NCBI GenBank assembly: GCA_017882905.1
Contig: JADGOO010000196.1
Coordinates: forward strand, 1-56,769
DNA length: 56,769 bases
Source of the DNA: Acidimicrobiia bacterium
Lineage (GTDB): Bacteria > Actinomycetota > Acidimicrobiia > IMCC26256 > PALSA-610
Direction: 5' to 3'
The notes under the pieces were generated by a model. The model worked only from the letters and a program-made list of their open reading frames with translations, did no database searches and had not been told where the DNA came from. Below, in pieces: positions 17,867 through 27,146 of this stretch. Position numbers and translations under genes: made by a program. Each line of letters opens with the position of its first letter. The stretch's first letter is position 1.

Positions 17867-18673
17867 CTACAGGTTTGCTCCGTGCATCTGATCGCAGGCA
17901 CGGGTTTGGCCGGGTGCGAGCTGGCCGCTGCCGATGCCTTCGAGCGCGGCGAACGGCCCGCACGGGTTCGGCCGGATCCACACGTGCATCATCACGTTGG
18001 GGTGGAACTTCACGAGCGGCGCGTTGCACGTGCCGTCGGCATTCGTAAGGCCCGCGACCTGTGGTGCCGGCATCGTGTTGGTGAAGCACAGGTCGTCGTG
18101 GATGTGGAACTGCACGAGCTTGCCGCCCACGTCGGGAAGGTTCGCGAAGGTGAACTGCTTCGGGAGCATGAACATCACGGCTTCGAGCGTGCGCTTCCCG
18201 GTCGCCTGATCGACGTGGTACACGAGCGCTTCGGGCTTGTGCGGGTCGAACCACGTGCTGTCGTCGATCCAGTCCCAGTGAATCCAGTGCTCGTCACCCG
18301 TGAGCGCGTCGCCGATCGGGTGGAAACCCTCCTTGGCCGCGGTCGCCGTGCTCGCCCAGTGCGGCAGCACCTCGATCGTCTCGCGCAGGAGCGCTTCGGC
18401 ACGCTTCTGCTCGCGCACCGTCACTCCGGGAACACCGCCGAGGTCGATCTTCGTCGGGTCGATCGTGCCGTCGGCCAACACCGCGAGCGGGTGCGGCGGG
18501 ATCACCGCCGGCTTCATGTGTGCCATCTGCGCGGCCGTCATCCCGTCGGGATAGGTGCTCGGTGGCGTGGTCGTGCTCGGCGCACTGCTCTTCGAGAGCG
18601 CCGACGTACCGCACGCGGCACCAGCAATCACCGCCAGCGTGCCGATCGCGAGCATCCGCATCGAGCGCATCAC
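17867..18673 (-). CDS. Uncharacterised conserved lipoprotein, His/Trp rich
   Basis: The 268-residue protein has a lipoprotein signal ('MLAIGTLAVIAGAACGTS', lipobox AGAAC), then a Ser/Thr/Pro linker. The mature domain has clustered aromatics and histidines: 'GDEHWIHWDWIDDSTWFDP', 'LVQFHIHDDLCFTN', 'KFHPNVMMHVWIRPNPCGPF' and a closing 'ACDQMHG'. Four late cysteines could form two disulfides. I do not recognise a named family; the His/Asp pattern could bind a metal, but this is speculation. The start is GTG 18673 or the adjacent ATG 18670. It is divergent from the conserved gene at 18830. Confidence 0.75.
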   Translation of the reverse strand: MMRSMRMLAIGTLAVIAGAACGTSALSKSSAPSTTTPPSTYPDGMTAAQMAHMKPAVIPPHPLAVLADGTIDPTKIDLGGVPGVTVREQKRAEALLRETIEVLPHWASTATAAKEGFHPIGDALTGDEHWIHWDWIDDSTWFDPHKPEALVYHVDQATGKRTLEAVMFMLPKQFTFANLPDVGGKLVQFHIHDDLCFTNTMPAPQVAGLTNADGTCNAPLVKFHPNVMMHVWIRPNPCGPFAALEGIGSGQLAPGQTRACDQMHGANL

Positions 18674-18829
18674 AGTCCCCCGGGTCGTGTGCGCCGAGCG
18701 TACCCGCCAGCCTCCTCCAGTGGCGACGGCGTGTTACATCTGTCCGACCTGATCCGTCATGGGTTCGGCGATCCACTTCATCGATGTCGGATCGCCGCCG
18801 GTCCCGACCCCACCAGAAAGGCGTCTGCT

Positions 18830-19234
18830 GTGCTTGGCCGCAAGGACTACACCCCCGAAGAGCTCGATCACGCCCAGGCCGCCGTTGCTCAGCAGCTGGC
18901 GTCGTTCAAGAAGCTCGCCAAGGCCGCGGCTCCGGCTCTCGCCGCGTTCGAGAACGTGTTCTTCAACAACATGGTGCTCGTGCTCGATCGCTACTTCGTG
19001 CACCGCGTGCGCAACGTCACGGGCAAGGACGGCAACCCGCTGAACGAGGTGGAGCTGCTCACCGATTCGATCATGAACAACGGCGGCGTGTTCCAGGGCA
19101 ACAACGTCATCAAGTACGTGCCCGAGAAGTCGGTGCTGCAGCTCGCGGTCGGCGACAGGATCAACCTCACCGCCGCCGACTTCGAACGCCTCGCCGCGGC
19201 GTTCTTCGACGACCTGAAGCGCAAGTTCCTCTAG
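18830..19234 (+). CDS. Conserved hypothetical protein
   Basis: The 134-residue soluble protein starts at GTG 18830 with an AGAAAGG box about eight bases upstream. Its N-terminal half is helical ('DYTPEELDHAQAAVAQQL', 'FKKLAKAAAPALAAFENVF'), with 'HRVRNVTGKDGNPLNEVELL' in the middle and a basic C-terminus 'FFDDLKRKFL'. It looks like a small conserved actinobacterial family without a known role; no catalytic motif is visible. A hairpin overlapping the stop codon follows. Confidence 0.7.
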   Translation: MLGRKDYTPEELDHAQAAVAQQLASFKKLAKAAAPALAAFENVFFNNMVLVLDRYFVHRVRNVTGKDGNPLNEVELLTDSIMNNGGVFQGNNVIKYVPEKSVLQLAVGDRINLTAADFERLAAAFFDDLKRKFL

Positions 19235-19248
19235 CGCGGCCGCGCGCT
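19233..19248. terminator. Hairpin between convergent genes
   Basis: agcgcg and cgcgct pair across a 4-base loop (gccg) immediately after the coding end of the hypothetical gene and just before the stop of the phosphoesterase on the other strand. The location fits a bidirectional terminator; the stem is only six base pairs. Confidence 0.5.
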
Positions 19249-19252
19249 ACTC

Positions 19253-20686
19253 CTAGGGATGCGTCGGGAGGATCTCCGGTGCTCGCGGCGTCTGCGTGAA
19301 GTCGAAGTCGGCCACGAGGTCGCCGAGCTGCGTCGCGTTCTCGCGCACATCAGGACGTGAGTCGGGACGACCGTCGGTCTTCGGGTCGATGCGCGCGCTC
19401 CCGAGGAAGTCGTCCTCGATGAACTTCAGGTACGCGTCCTGGCTCAGCGTCTGATGATCGATGAAGCCGCGCCGAGCGTAGGGGCTGATCACGATGCCGG
19501 GGACACGCAGGCCGTAGCCATTCACATCGACCACGGGCGGGACAACATGGTCGTAGAAGCCGCCCCAATCGTCCCACGTCAAGAAGATCGCGGTGCTGTT
19601 CCAGTCGGGGCTCTGCATCACCGCGTTGACCACGCGCGTGACCCATGCCTGGCCGGCGTTGATGCTCGACGGCGGGTGCTCGCTGTCGGGACCGCTCGGG
19701 ATCACCCACGACACCGAAGGAAGCGTTCCGCTGCGCGCCTGGTCGAAGAACTTGGTGGAGTCCTGCACGTTGTTCGTCTGACCGTCGTTGTGCACGGTGG
19801 TGAACCACGGCAGTGGGTTGAAGATGCCCGGCGTGCTCGCCGACTGCTTCACCGCCTGGCAGGCAACCTGGTCGTTCTCGCAGTCGGGTTCGGTGCCCTT
19901 GGTGACGTAATAGCCCCAGGAGACCTTGTTCTTGTACATCAGGTACGTGAGATCGGTCCACGCGTAGTTGGGTGCCGTGGGCGTCTCGCCGTGCAGCTTG
20001 GCGTAGTCGGGCGGGTAGTCGGGGTTCTTCAGCTCGCTCACGCAGCTCATCGGGTCGTTCGCCTTCGAGCACTTCGCCGACCAGCCCGACACCAAGAACA
20101 GGTGCTGGGGAAGGCTCCACGACTTGTTCGGTTCGAACAGATGGTCCTGCAGCACGAAGTCGTGCGCGTACTTCCAGTAGTTCGGGATCTCGGTGGCGTC
20201 GTGATACCCCATCACGTTGCGCGGCGAGCCACCGTTGCACGCCGGATCATTGTTACCGACGCACGACTTCGGCTGGATCTCGGCCGACTTGACGAAGCCG
20301 TTCATCTTGCCCTTGTTGATGTCGACGTTGGCGACGTACACGCTGTGCGGCCCGCCCTGGTTCACGTCGGACGTGTCGTGGAACGGCTTGACGCAGTCAC
20401 CGGCCTTCGGGTCGGGCACGCACGTCGTGAAGCTCCCCGACGCGTCGCGCGGCAAGCCGTTGGCGCCCGGGAACGTGCCGAAGTAGCTGTCGAAGGATCG
20501 GTTCTCCTGTTCGATCACCACGATGTGCTTGATCTTGTTGATCCCCGCATGGCTCACCGTGGTGTTCGCGGTCCCGCCACCACCTTTGGAACCCGACGAG
20601 CCACAGCCCATCAGGGCGATCAGCATCGCCACGACGGTGAACACCAGCGGTCGGCTCGTTCGGGGCCCGGCATGTGGGTGCAGCAT
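19253..20686 (-). CDS. Phospholipase C/acid phosphatase-like phosphoesterase lipoprotein
   Basis: From ATG 20686 the protein is 477 residues with a lipoprotein signal ('[18 protein letters not shown]', Cys28). The catalytic domain opens with '[20 protein letters not shown]' (metal and nucleophile region of the phosphoesterase/PLC family). It continues with '[17 protein letters not shown]', '[18 protein letters not shown]' and '[18 protein letters not shown]', then '[17 protein letters not shown]'. These are the metal-binding motifs of AcpA/PLC-type enzymes that hydrolyse phosphodiesters or phosphomonoesters outside the cell. A start at 20758 would place 24 residues before the signal and was rejected. 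Confidence 0.9.
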   Translation of the reverse strand: MLHPHAGPRTSRPLVFTVVAMLIALMGCGSSGSKGGGGTANTTVSHAGINKIKHIVVIEQENRSFDSYFGTFPGANGLPRDASGSFTTCVPDPKAGDCVKPFHDTSDVNQGGPHSVYVANVDINKGKMNGFVKSAEIQPKSCVGNNDPACNGGSPRNVMGYHDATEIPNYWKYAHDFVLQDHLFEPNKSWSLPQHLFLVSGWSAKCSKANDPMSCVSELKNPDYPPDYAKLHGETPTAPNYAWTDLTYLMYKNKVSWGYYVTKGTEPDCENDQVACQAVKQSASTPGIFNPLPWFTTVHNDGQTNNVQDSTKFFDQARSGTLPSVSWVIPSGPDSEHPPSSINAGQAWVTRVVNAVMQSPDWNSTAIFLTWDDWGGFYDHVVPPVVDVNGYGLRVPGIVISPYARRGFIDHQTLSQDAYLKFIEDDFLGSARIDPKTDGRPDSRPDVRENATQLGDLVADFDFTQTPRAPEILPTHP

Positions 20687-20732
20687 GGCCAGCGAACTTA
20701 GGGCCGAGATCGACGATCGGGGCATCGGGCTC

Positions 20733-22028
20733 TCAAGAGAGCGCAATCCGCACAGCACTCCAGGTGAGGCCGCCGTCGACCGTCCGTTCGATGCCCCGCA
20801 CGCTCCCGGTGTCGGTGATCGCCCACGCCGTGGACACGCTCACCGCATAGAGCTGGTCGATCGGCCCGCCCCCCGGCGCGGCAACGCGCGCCCAGTGCGC
20901 GCCGCCATCGCGGCTCGTGAGCACCTCGGTACGCGTCGCCGCCCACCAATGGGTCGCGTCGACCACTGACGCCGCGAACCCGCGCGCGGGAAGTGACACC
21001 GCGCTCCACGTGACGCCACGGTCGTGTGTCACTTCGAGGAACGCGCCGAACGTGACTGGCCCGTTCACGACGGCCGCGCCGAAGTCGCCGAAGAACTTGG
21101 GCGGCGCCATCTCGTAGCCGCTGTCGGCGGGGAAGCCATTGGGCGTCGGCACGTGAACGAGGTTCCAGGTTCGGCCCGCGTCGTTCGTGCTCCACAATGC
21201 CGGGACGCCTCCAGCGCACGCCATGGCGGCAAACCCACGCGTGGAGCTTGCGAACGTGAGGCCCAGCTTGTCGCAGCCCGTATCGAAGGCGCCGGGCGTG
21301 CCGGGTGACGTCTGGTCGACGGAGCCGCTGTACGACATCCGCAGCCAGTGCGCTCCGCCATCGGTCGTGCGCAGCACCGTGGCGGCCTCCGATCCGAGCG
21401 CGCCCCCCTCGGTGTCCTCGACCCAACCGTCGGTCGAGTTCACGAAGCTGAAGTACTGGACGTCACACGAACCCGACCTGAACCCGGCCGATGATTGCCA
21501 GTGCACGCCGCCGTCGACGGTGCGCAGCACGACGGGGATGCAACCGGATCCCTGTGTGGCGAGCCATGCGTGCCGCGCGTCGAGCGCGAACAGGCCGATC
21601 ACCGACCCCTTCACATCTCGAGGCGTTGCGTCGGTCCAGTGCGCGCCGCCATCGGTCGTGCGCGCGAGCGCGACGCGCGGATCGACTGATGCGACCCACG
21701 CCACGGCGGGCGAGATGAACGCCTCGTACTGCGGCACCGGCCCGGAGGCGGCCGGCACGCTCGTCACCGTTGCACTGGTCGACGTCGTGGTCGACGACAA
21801 CACGATCGGCGCCGTCGTGGGCTCCGGTTGGTCGACAGTGTGGATGCTCCCCGGATGACCACCGGGTCGAGCCACGACCGCGATCCCCGCGATGAGCAGC
21901 GTCGCGACCGCGAAGCCACCCCTGCGCACGCGGGCGCGCCGTCGCCCGCGCGCCACGATCGCCGTCGGATCGATCGGTTCCGCCGCGTCGACCGCGCGGC
22001 GAATCTCACTCGAGAAGTCATCGCTCAT
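20733..22028 (-). CDS. Membrane-anchored BNR/Ycf48-like beta-propeller protein
   Basis: The 431-residue protein has a short cytoplasmic N-terminus ('[20 protein letters not shown]', then a basic patch), one membrane helix ('[17 protein letters not shown]', about 37-53), a Thr/Ser linker, and five or six Asp-box units ('[12 protein letters not shown]', '[11 protein letters not shown]', '[11 protein letters not shown]', '[12 protein letters not shown]', '[12 protein letters not shown]'). It overlaps the preceding ECF sigma gene by 11 bases. The layout, with a short inside tail, one helix and an outside sensor propeller next to a sigma factor, suggests an anti-sigma or sensor partner, although no zinc-binding anti-sigma motif is present. 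Confidence 0.85.
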   Translation of the reverse strand: MSDDFSSEIRRAVDAAEPIDPTAIVARGRRRARVRRGGFAVATLLIAGIAVVARPGGHPGSIHTVDQPEPTTAPIVLSSTTTSTSATVTSVPAASGPVPQYEAFISPAVAWVASVDPRVALARTTDGGAHWTDATPRDVKGSVIGLFALDARHAWLATQGSGCIPVVLRTVDGGVHWQSSAGFRSGSCDVQYFSFVNSTDGWVEDTEGGALGSEAATVLRTTDGGAHWLRMSYSGSVDQTSPGTPGAFDTGCDKLGLTFASSTRGFAAMACAGGVPALWSTNDAGRTWNLVHVPTPNGFPADSGYEMAPPKFFGDFGAAVVNGPVTFGAFLEVTHDRGVTWSAVSLPARGFAASVVDATHWWAATRTEVLTSRDGGAHWARVAAPGGGPIDQLYAVSVSTAWAITDTGSVRGIERTVDGGLTWSAVRIALS

Positions 22029-22479
22029 CGTTCACCGCCAAACCGTCGCGCAGACGCGCGAGCGCGCGTTCGAGGTGGGTCTGCACGGTGCTCGAGGAGA
22101 CTGCGAGCAGCTCCGCCACTTCGGCGTGCGTCCATCCGTAGCCGTGCACCAGAACGACCACAGTGCGTTGCGACACCGACAGGCCGCGCAGCAAGTCGGA
22201 CAGCTTCGGTTCGACGACGGCTTCCGCGGCGCCCCACCGTTCGACGAGCGAGCGCGAGCGCCGCGACCGCGTGCGGCTCTGACCGACGCGGAACAAGTAG
22301 CCGAGCGGGTTGGTGAGGTTGGCGATCTGTGGCCAGTGCTCGTAGCCGTAGAGCAGCGCCTCCTGCACGGCGTCGGCTCCTCTCTCGGTGCCGTAGGCCG
22401 CAACGAGCGCGCGCCGGAGCCGCGGCTCCGCTTCACCGCAGAAGGCGATGAACCGCTCGTCTCGTTCCGCTCGTCGCAA
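22018..22479 (-). CDS. ECF sigma factor (SigE-like group)
   Basis: This compact 153-residue sigma-70 family protein has region 2 around 'AYGTERGADAVQEALLYGYEHW' (split at residues 28-49) and region 4 'LSVSQRTVVVLVHGYGWTHAEVAELLAVSSSTVQTHLERALARL', whose helix-turn-helix is 'HAEVAELLAVSSSTV'. The start is TTG 22479 preceded by AGAGGTG. It is translationally linked to the propeller protein that probably controls it. Its promoter specificity cannot be read from the sequence. Confidence 0.88.
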   Translation of the reverse strand: MRRAERDERFIAFCGEAEPRLRRALVAAYGTERGADAVQEALLYGYEHWPQIANLTNPLGYLFRVGQSRTRSRRSRSLVERWGAAEAVVEPKLSDLLRGLSVSQRTVVVLVHGYGWTHAEVAELLAVSSSTVQTHLERALARLRDGLAVNDER

Positions 22480-22564
22480 TGCGCACCTCTAACCGGTAGA
22501 GCGCCGAGGCGCCGCTTCACACGACAGCGCGCCATGCCTCGCCGCATACCCGCTCGCCCGGCCC

Positions 22565-22594
22565 GGGACAAGAAGCTGACCGGAACCGTAGAGT
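22565..22594 (+). promoter_or_regulatory. Candidate promoter of a leaderless transcript
   Basis: GGGACA (22565-22570) and TAGAGT (22589-22594) are spaced by 18 bases. The -10-like hexamer ends seven bases before the ATG at 22602, with no Shine-Dalgarno in between. This is the geometry of leaderless mRNAs that are common in actinobacteria. Confidence 0.4.
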
Positions 22595-22601
22595 TCCGCC
22601 G

Positions 22602-23399
22602 ATGAGCGACGCCGCGAGCCCCTCGATCGATCACCTCGAGGCCACCTGGGCCTCGCTCACCGAGCTCCTGTCGAGCTTGTCGGATGCCGAGTGGAAGACC
22701 CCGACCGGTTGTCCTGGCTGGAACGTGCAGGACAACGTGACACACCTCGTCGACTACGAGGCGCGTGCCCTCGGTCGGCCCGCGCCCGCTCACGAGCCCC
22801 GCGATCTCTCGCACACCAAGAACGCGCTCGGCCAGAGCAACGAGATCGGCGTCGACCATCGCCGAGACTGGTCGGGCGAACAGGTGCTGGCCGAGCTCTC
22901 GGAGGTGACCTCGGCCCGCCTCGCGCAGCTGCACACCTTGCGGCCCGCCGATCTCGCACGCGAGATGGTCACGCCCGCCGGTCCCGGAACGCTCGCCGAC
23001 ATGCTGACGTTGCGCGTCATGGACACGTGGTCACACGAACAAGACATTCGCCGCGCGGTGCGGAGGCCGGGCCACGAGACCGGGCCTGCCGCGACCGAGG
23101 CGGTCACCTACTTCGCCCGCTTTCTCCCACTGGTGGTCGGCAAGCGAGCCGCCGCGCCCGACGGCAGCACCGTGGTGTTCGACATCGGTGCCGTGCATCA
23201 CTGCGCGGTCGAGGTCGTCGCCGGGCGGGCCCGCTTCACCGACGCCGACCCCGCGCCCCCCACCGTCGCACTGTCGATGCCAGTGTCCACGTTCGCGGCG
23301 CTCGTAGGCGGTCGCTCCGACGCGCCCGACGACGTGGTGGTGCAGGGCGACGTGGCGCTCGGCCGCGCGATCGTGGCCCAGCTCGGCTTCATGCCCTAG
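22602..23399 (+). CDS. Mycothiol-dependent maleylpyruvate isomerase-family (DinB-like) protein
   Basis: The 265-residue protein has the four-helix DinB/MDMPI N-terminal fold: 'LSSLSDAEWKTPTGCPGWNV', the metal-ligand histidine in 'NVTHLVDYE', and the second in 'VMDTWSHEQDIRRAV'. It ends with an SCP2-like C-terminal domain (about 165-265, 'VALSMPVSTFAALVGGR'). Members use a divalent metal and mycothiol for isomerase, transferase or detoxification reactions. This supports an actinobacterial host. The substrate is unknown. The gene is divergent from the sigma operon. Confidence 0.85.
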   Translation: MSDAASPSIDHLEATWASLTELLSSLSDAEWKTPTGCPGWNVQDNVTHLVDYEARALGRPAPAHEPRDLSHTKNALGQSNEIGVDHRRDWSGEQVLAELSEVTSARLAQLHTLRPADLAREMVTPAGPGTLADMLTLRVMDTWSHEQDIRRAVRRPGHETGPAATEAVTYFARFLPLVVGKRAAAPDGSTVVFDIGAVHHCAVEVVAGRARFTDADPAPPTVALSMPVSTFAALVGGRSDAPDDVVVQGDVALGRAIVAQLGFMP

Positions 23400-23469
23400 C
23401 CACCCGCGCGCTCGTGAACCGCCGCCTTGCGCCGATGAGAACTGCATCGGATCGAGGAGGTCGGCGCTC

Positions 23470-24591
23470 GTGGTCGCGAAGGTTGCCCGGTCCATGCCCG
23501 TACCGCAGGTGGACGACGATCTGCCACTGCTGTACCGCATGCTCGCCGACCAGACGGCGGCACCGGCGATCTACCAACCCACGCACTACTGGGCCGCGTA
23601 CGAACCGCACGTGATCGCAGCGTTGCGCGCCGGCCTGCACGACTTCCGCCGCCGCCCCGACGCCGCACTCTCGACATTCGGCGCCACCGACGAGCCGCCC
23701 ACGATGCTGAGCTCGATCACCGGTGTGCCGCCGGAGCATGCCGCGACCGTGTCCGAGCTCGTCGAGACACTGAACCGTGCGCTGGCCGATGGAGACCAGG
23801 TCTTGCCCTACCTGCTGCGCGTGGCCGACGTGTTCGAGCTCGCGTACTCGTTCTGCCGCGAGCAGTCGAGGCGCGCGGCTTCTGTCGCGTCGATCGACGA
23901 GCTCGACGTGTCGCGGGTCGGCAACCCGTACGGGTTCGATCGCGACGGGCACTTCCTCACGAACGCGGCGCTCTACTACTACATGCGCTACGCGTTCGTG
24001 GCCGAACACGTGGATCTGCGAGACGTCGACGTGGTGGTGGAGCTCGGCTCGGGCTCGGGCAAGCAGGTCGAGGTGCTGAAGCGTCTGCACCCACATCTCA
24101 CGTTCGTGCTCGCCGACCTGGCGCCGCAGCTCTATGTGGCGGAACGGTTCCTGCGCGCCGCATTGCCGGCTGACGCGATCCCTTACGACGACACGCGCGG
24201 CGATGGTGTGCTCGATCTCGAGCCGGGCAAGATCCACTTCGTGGGGCCGGCACGCGTCGAAGACCTGAACCCGAACGGAACCGTGCTGTTCTGGAACGCG
24301 GCGAGCTTCGGCGAGATGGAACCGGATGTGGTGGCCCACTACGCCAAGGTGGTGTCACCGATCGCCGACTGGCTGTACCTCTGCGAGTGCTTCACCGGCA
24401 AGGAGCGCGTGCAAGCGGGCCGGACCGGCGGTGTGCTCGAGCCAGTCGTCTGGTCGCACTACACCGACTCGTTCTGTGAGCATGCGCTCGTGGAGCGGCG
24501 CCCGGCCCACACTGGCCATGCGCCGCTCGTGGAGGGGGCCTGCTCCTACGACGACACCTTCTGGACCCGCCGCGCCGCGATCACGCCTTGA
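23470..24591 (+). CDS. Putative sugar O-methyltransferase
   Basis: The 373-residue protein is preceded by GGAGG nine bases before GTG 23470. A helical N-terminal region (to about 170) leads to a SAM-binding domain with 'DVVVELGSGSGKQVEVLKRL' (motif I), 'LTFVLADLAPQLYVAERFL' and 'NPNGTVLFWNAASFGEMEP'. The layout matches the TIGR04371-type sugar O-methyltransferase family that decorates surface glycans. An ATG at 23494 is an alternative start. The stop overlaps the convergent TetR gene by 11 bases. Confidence 0.78.
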   Translation: MVAKVARSMPVPQVDDDLPLLYRMLADQTAAPAIYQPTHYWAAYEPHVIAALRAGLHDFRRRPDAALSTFGATDEPPTMLSSITGVPPEHAATVSELVETLNRALADGDQVLPYLLRVADVFELAYSFCREQSRRAASVASIDELDVSRVGNPYGFDRDGHFLTNAALYYYMRYAFVAEHVDLRDVDVVVELGSGSGKQVEVLKRLHPHLTFVLADLAPQLYVAERFLRAALPADAIPYDDTRGDGVLDLEPGKIHFVGPARVEDLNPNGTVLFWNAASFGEMEPDVVAHYAKVVSPIADWLYLCECFTGKERVQAGRTGGVLEPVVWSHYTDSFCEHALVERRPAHTGHAPLVEGACSYDDTFWTRRAAITP

Positions 24592-25231
24592 CCAGCGCGC
24601 CGACGAGCGCGGCCGCGATGAAGCTCCCGTAGCGCTTCGCCGACCAGCCGCGCTCGATCACGAGCAGCTCGTACAGCTCGGGAGCGTGATACGTGAACAG
24701 GATGTCGCGCGTCTCGCCCGGCTTCGTCGCGAGGCGTCCGGTCTCGGCGAGGTTCGCGGCGAAGAGCTTCATCGCGCCCAGCGTCTCGCGTCGCGTCTGC
24801 GCCCACACGTCGGCCGCGCCCGCGTCGGCGGCCGCGGCGTCGCGCGCCAAGAGCTGCACGGGCGCGACGCGCGGCATCACCCGGGCCAGGTGGTCGGCGT
24901 ACAGCTTGATCTTCTGCTCGGGGCTCGCCGCAGCGATGACCTGGTGGATCACGTCGCGCTCAGCCATCGGCACCGGCTCGTCGTCACCGGCCACGGAGAC
25001 GTCGAACAGCGCCTTGAGCAACCCGGCTTTGCCGGCGAACGCCTTGTAGACCGTCTCGACCGAGACATCGGCGTCGGTGGCGATCTGGGCGACCGTCGTG
25101 GCCGCGAAGCCGTGCTGCAGGAACCGCCGCCGGGCCGCCTGCAGGATCTTGGCCAGAGCCTCGTTCGCCTGGGCCCGGCGCCGGCTCGAGTCGTAGCGCC
25201 GCTTCGGCGGGGGCTTGACCGCATCGCTCAT
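24581..25231 (-). CDS. TetR-family transcriptional regulator
   Basis: The 216-residue regulator (ATG 25231, GGAG about 10 bases upstream; an ATG at 25240 is too close to that site) has an N-terminal HTH 'AARRRFLQHGFAATTVAQIA' followed by 'VSVETVYKAFAGKAGLLKAL', and a helical ligand-binding C-domain. It is divergent from the flavin monooxygenase gene, with two inverted repeats in the 76-base gap, so it probably represses both. The ligand is presumably an aromatic or polycyclic substrate of that enzyme (inference). Confidence 0.9.
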   Translation of the reverse strand: MSDAVKPPPKRRYDSSRRRAQANEALAKILQAARRRFLQHGFAATTVAQIATDADVSVETVYKAFAGKAGLLKALFDVSVAGDDEPVPMAERDVIHQVIAAASPEQKIKLYADHLARVMPRVAPVQLLARDAAAADAGAADVWAQTRRETLGAMKLFAANLAETGRLATKPGETRDILFTYHAPELYELLVIERGWSAKRYGSFIAAALVGALVKA

Positions 25232-25238
25232 TCGATAC

Positions 25239-25272
25239 ATACTCCAGTATTAGATACTGCTTACGGTATCTA
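25239..25272. promoter_or_regulatory. Two adjacent inverted repeats, likely TetR operators
   Basis: ATACT-cc-AGTAT lies at 25239-25250. Directly beside it, TAGATAC-N8-GTATCTA (25251-25272) has perfect 7-bp arms. This AT-rich island stands out in GC-rich DNA and fills the divergent gap between the tetR start and the monooxygenase start at 25308. Confidence 0.65.
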
Positions 25273-25307
25273 TTGCCAACACGATACCTGGTCCCTGGAG
25301 ATGTTCG

Positions 25308-26510
25308 ATGCACACACCCACCGTCACCGCCCCGCCGTCGACCCTGCCCGATCGCTGCGCCGCGCTCGGCGCCGCGCGCGCCCTGGCGCCTGAGCTTGCG
25401 GCCCGCGCCCCCGAAGCCGAAGCGCTCGGCACGATGCCCCCCGACCTCGTGGCCCGCACTCGCGAGACCGGCCTGTTCCGAGCCTTGCAGCCACGCGCCC
25501 TCGGCGGCTCCGAGCTCGAACCGGCAGCATTCATCGAGATGATCGAGGAGCTCTCGCGGGCCGATGGATCGGCCGGCTGGACGATCACGATCGGCGCGGG
25601 CGCGCCGGCGTTCGCGGCATGGCTCGACCCGACTGTGGCACTCGAGCTGTTCAGCGACGCGGCCGACTTCACCTCGGCCACGGTCTTCGCGCCCACCGGC
25701 CGCGCGGTTCCAGCCGGCGACGGCACGTTCACCGTCGAGGGCCGCTGGCCGTTCGCCAGTGGGTGTCGTCATGCCGAGTGGCTGCTCGCCGGCCTGTTCG
25801 TCTTCGACGGCGATGCGCCTCGGATGCTTCCCGAGCGCGGCCCCGACTGGCGACTTGCGTTCTTCCCCCGTGCCGACGCCGAGATCATCGACAACTGGGA
25901 CGTCATGGGGCTGCGGGCAACCGGCAGCAACGACTTCACGGTGCATGGCCTGCGCGTGCGTGAAGAGCACGTGATCAGCCCATTCTTCGAAGCCGCTCGT
26001 CACGACGGTCCGCTGTGGCGGCTCCCCTTCTTCACGCTCGCCGGAGTCGCCCTCGTCGGCGTGCCGCTCGGCATCGGGCGGCGAGCCCTCGACGAGCTCG
26101 CCGAGCTCGCGACGACCAAGGTGCGCGGTGGCACGTTCGAACCGCTCGCGCACGACGCAACCGTGCAGGTCGAGTTCGCACGCGCCGAGGGCGGGCTGCA
26201 GTCGGCGCGTGCGTTCGTGTTCGATGCCCTCGGCGCCGTGTGGGAGGCGGCGTGTCGCGGCGACGTTCCGACCGTCGAGGAGCGATCCCGGTTCCAGCTC
26301 GCCGCGCAGGAAGCGATGCGGGCGGCGGTGAAGGCCACCGACGTGGCGCTCAGCCTTGCCGGCGCAAGCGCAGTGCGCACGACGCATCCCTTGCAGCGCT
26401 GCTTCCGCGACCTGCACACCGCGAACCAGCACGCCTACTTCAGCCCGGCCGCACTGAAGCGCTACGCGAACACGCGATTCGGCCTGCCGCAACCCACGTT
26501 CATGCTCTGA
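25308..26510 (+). CDS. Flavin-dependent monooxygenase, acyl-CoA dehydrogenase fold
   Basis: The 400-residue protein has the acyl-CoA dehydrogenase fold of two-component (group D) flavin monooxygenases such as HsaA: 'MPPDLVARTRETGLFRALQP', 'SRADGSAGWTITIGAG', 'GRWPFASGCRHAEWLLAG', 'VMGLRATGSNDFTVHG' and a type-2 C-domain with 'RTTHPLQRCFRDLHTANQH'. The late histidines replace the dehydrogenase catalytic glutamate. It would take reduced flavin from a separate reductase, which is not present nearby, and hydroxylate an aromatic or polycyclic substrate. It is divergent from, and probably controlled by, the TetR protein. Confidence 0.85.
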   Translation: MHTPTVTAPPSTLPDRCAALGAARALAPELAARAPEAEALGTMPPDLVARTRETGLFRALQPRALGGSELEPAAFIEMIEELSRADGSAGWTITIGAGAPAFAAWLDPTVALELFSDAADFTSATVFAPTGRAVPAGDGTFTVEGRWPFASGCRHAEWLLAGLFVFDGDAPRMLPERGPDWRLAFFPRADAEIIDNWDVMGLRATGSNDFTVHGLRVREEHVISPFFEAARHDGPLWRLPFFTLAGVALVGVPLGIGRRALDELAELATTKVRGGTFEPLAHDATVQVEFARAEGGLQSARAFVFDALGAVWEAACRGDVPTVEERSRFQLAAQEAMRAAVKATDVALSLAGASAVRTTHPLQRCFRDLHTANQHAYFSPAALKRYANTRFGLPQPTFML

Positions 26511-26583
26511 TCGCGGCGGGCGCGCGACGCGCCGGCGTGGGGTGCACCGCAACGCTGTTCGCCCTCGCGACATAGAAAGAGAT

Positions 26584-27135
26584 GTGAGACCCGACGCGCG
26601 ATCCGACGCCGATCTGCTGGCGCTGTCTCGTACCCAGCCCGCCCTGTTCGGCGAGATCTACGACCGGCACGCAACGGCCGTGTACCGCTACCTGGCCCGA
26701 CGCGTGGGCGCCGCGACGGCTGAAGACCTCCTCGGTGAGGTCTTCGCCGCCGCGGTGACGGCGCGGTTGCGCGTGCAGCCCCACGTGAGCGGATCAGCGC
26801 TGCCGTGGCTCTACGGCATCGCCGGCAACGCCGTACGGTCGCACCTCCGGCGATCGTCGGCTCCGGTCGTGCTCGACGAATCCGCGGTCGTCGACTGGGA
26901 TGCCGTCGACGCCCGACTCGACGCAGTCGCGTGCCGGAGTCAGCTGCGCATCGCGCTCGCCGCCCTCACCGACGCGGAGTGCGAGCTGCTCCTCCTCGTC
27001 GCGTGGGAGGGCCTCACACCGACCGAAGCGGCCGAGGCGCTCGGCCTGAGTGCTGTGGCGGCGCGCAGCCGGCTGCATCGCGCTCGCACCCGCGCCCAAG
27101 CCGCACTCGACGACATGACTCGTATCCCGCTGTGA
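26584..27135 (+). CDS. ECF sigma factor
   Basis: The 183-residue protein starts at GTG 26584 just after an AAAGAGA box; an upstream frame to 26542 lacks an RBS. Region 2 is 'LFGEIYDRHATAVYRYLARR' plus 'AEDLLGEVFAAAV', and region 4 is 'LTPTEAAEALGLSAVAARSR'. The stop lies 11 bases before the next gene's ATG. It pairs with the membrane protein downstream. It resembles Streptomyces-type ECF factors that lack a zinc anti-sigma partner. Confidence 0.88.
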   Translation: MRPDARSDADLLALSRTQPALFGEIYDRHATAVYRYLARRVGAATAEDLLGEVFAAAVTARLRVQPHVSGSALPWLYGIAGNAVRSHLRRSSAPVVLDESAVVDWDAVDARLDAVACRSQLRIALAALTDAECELLLLVAWEGLTPTEAAEALGLSAVAARSRLHRARTRAQAALDDMTRIPL

Positions 27136-27146
27136 AGGAGAACCCG

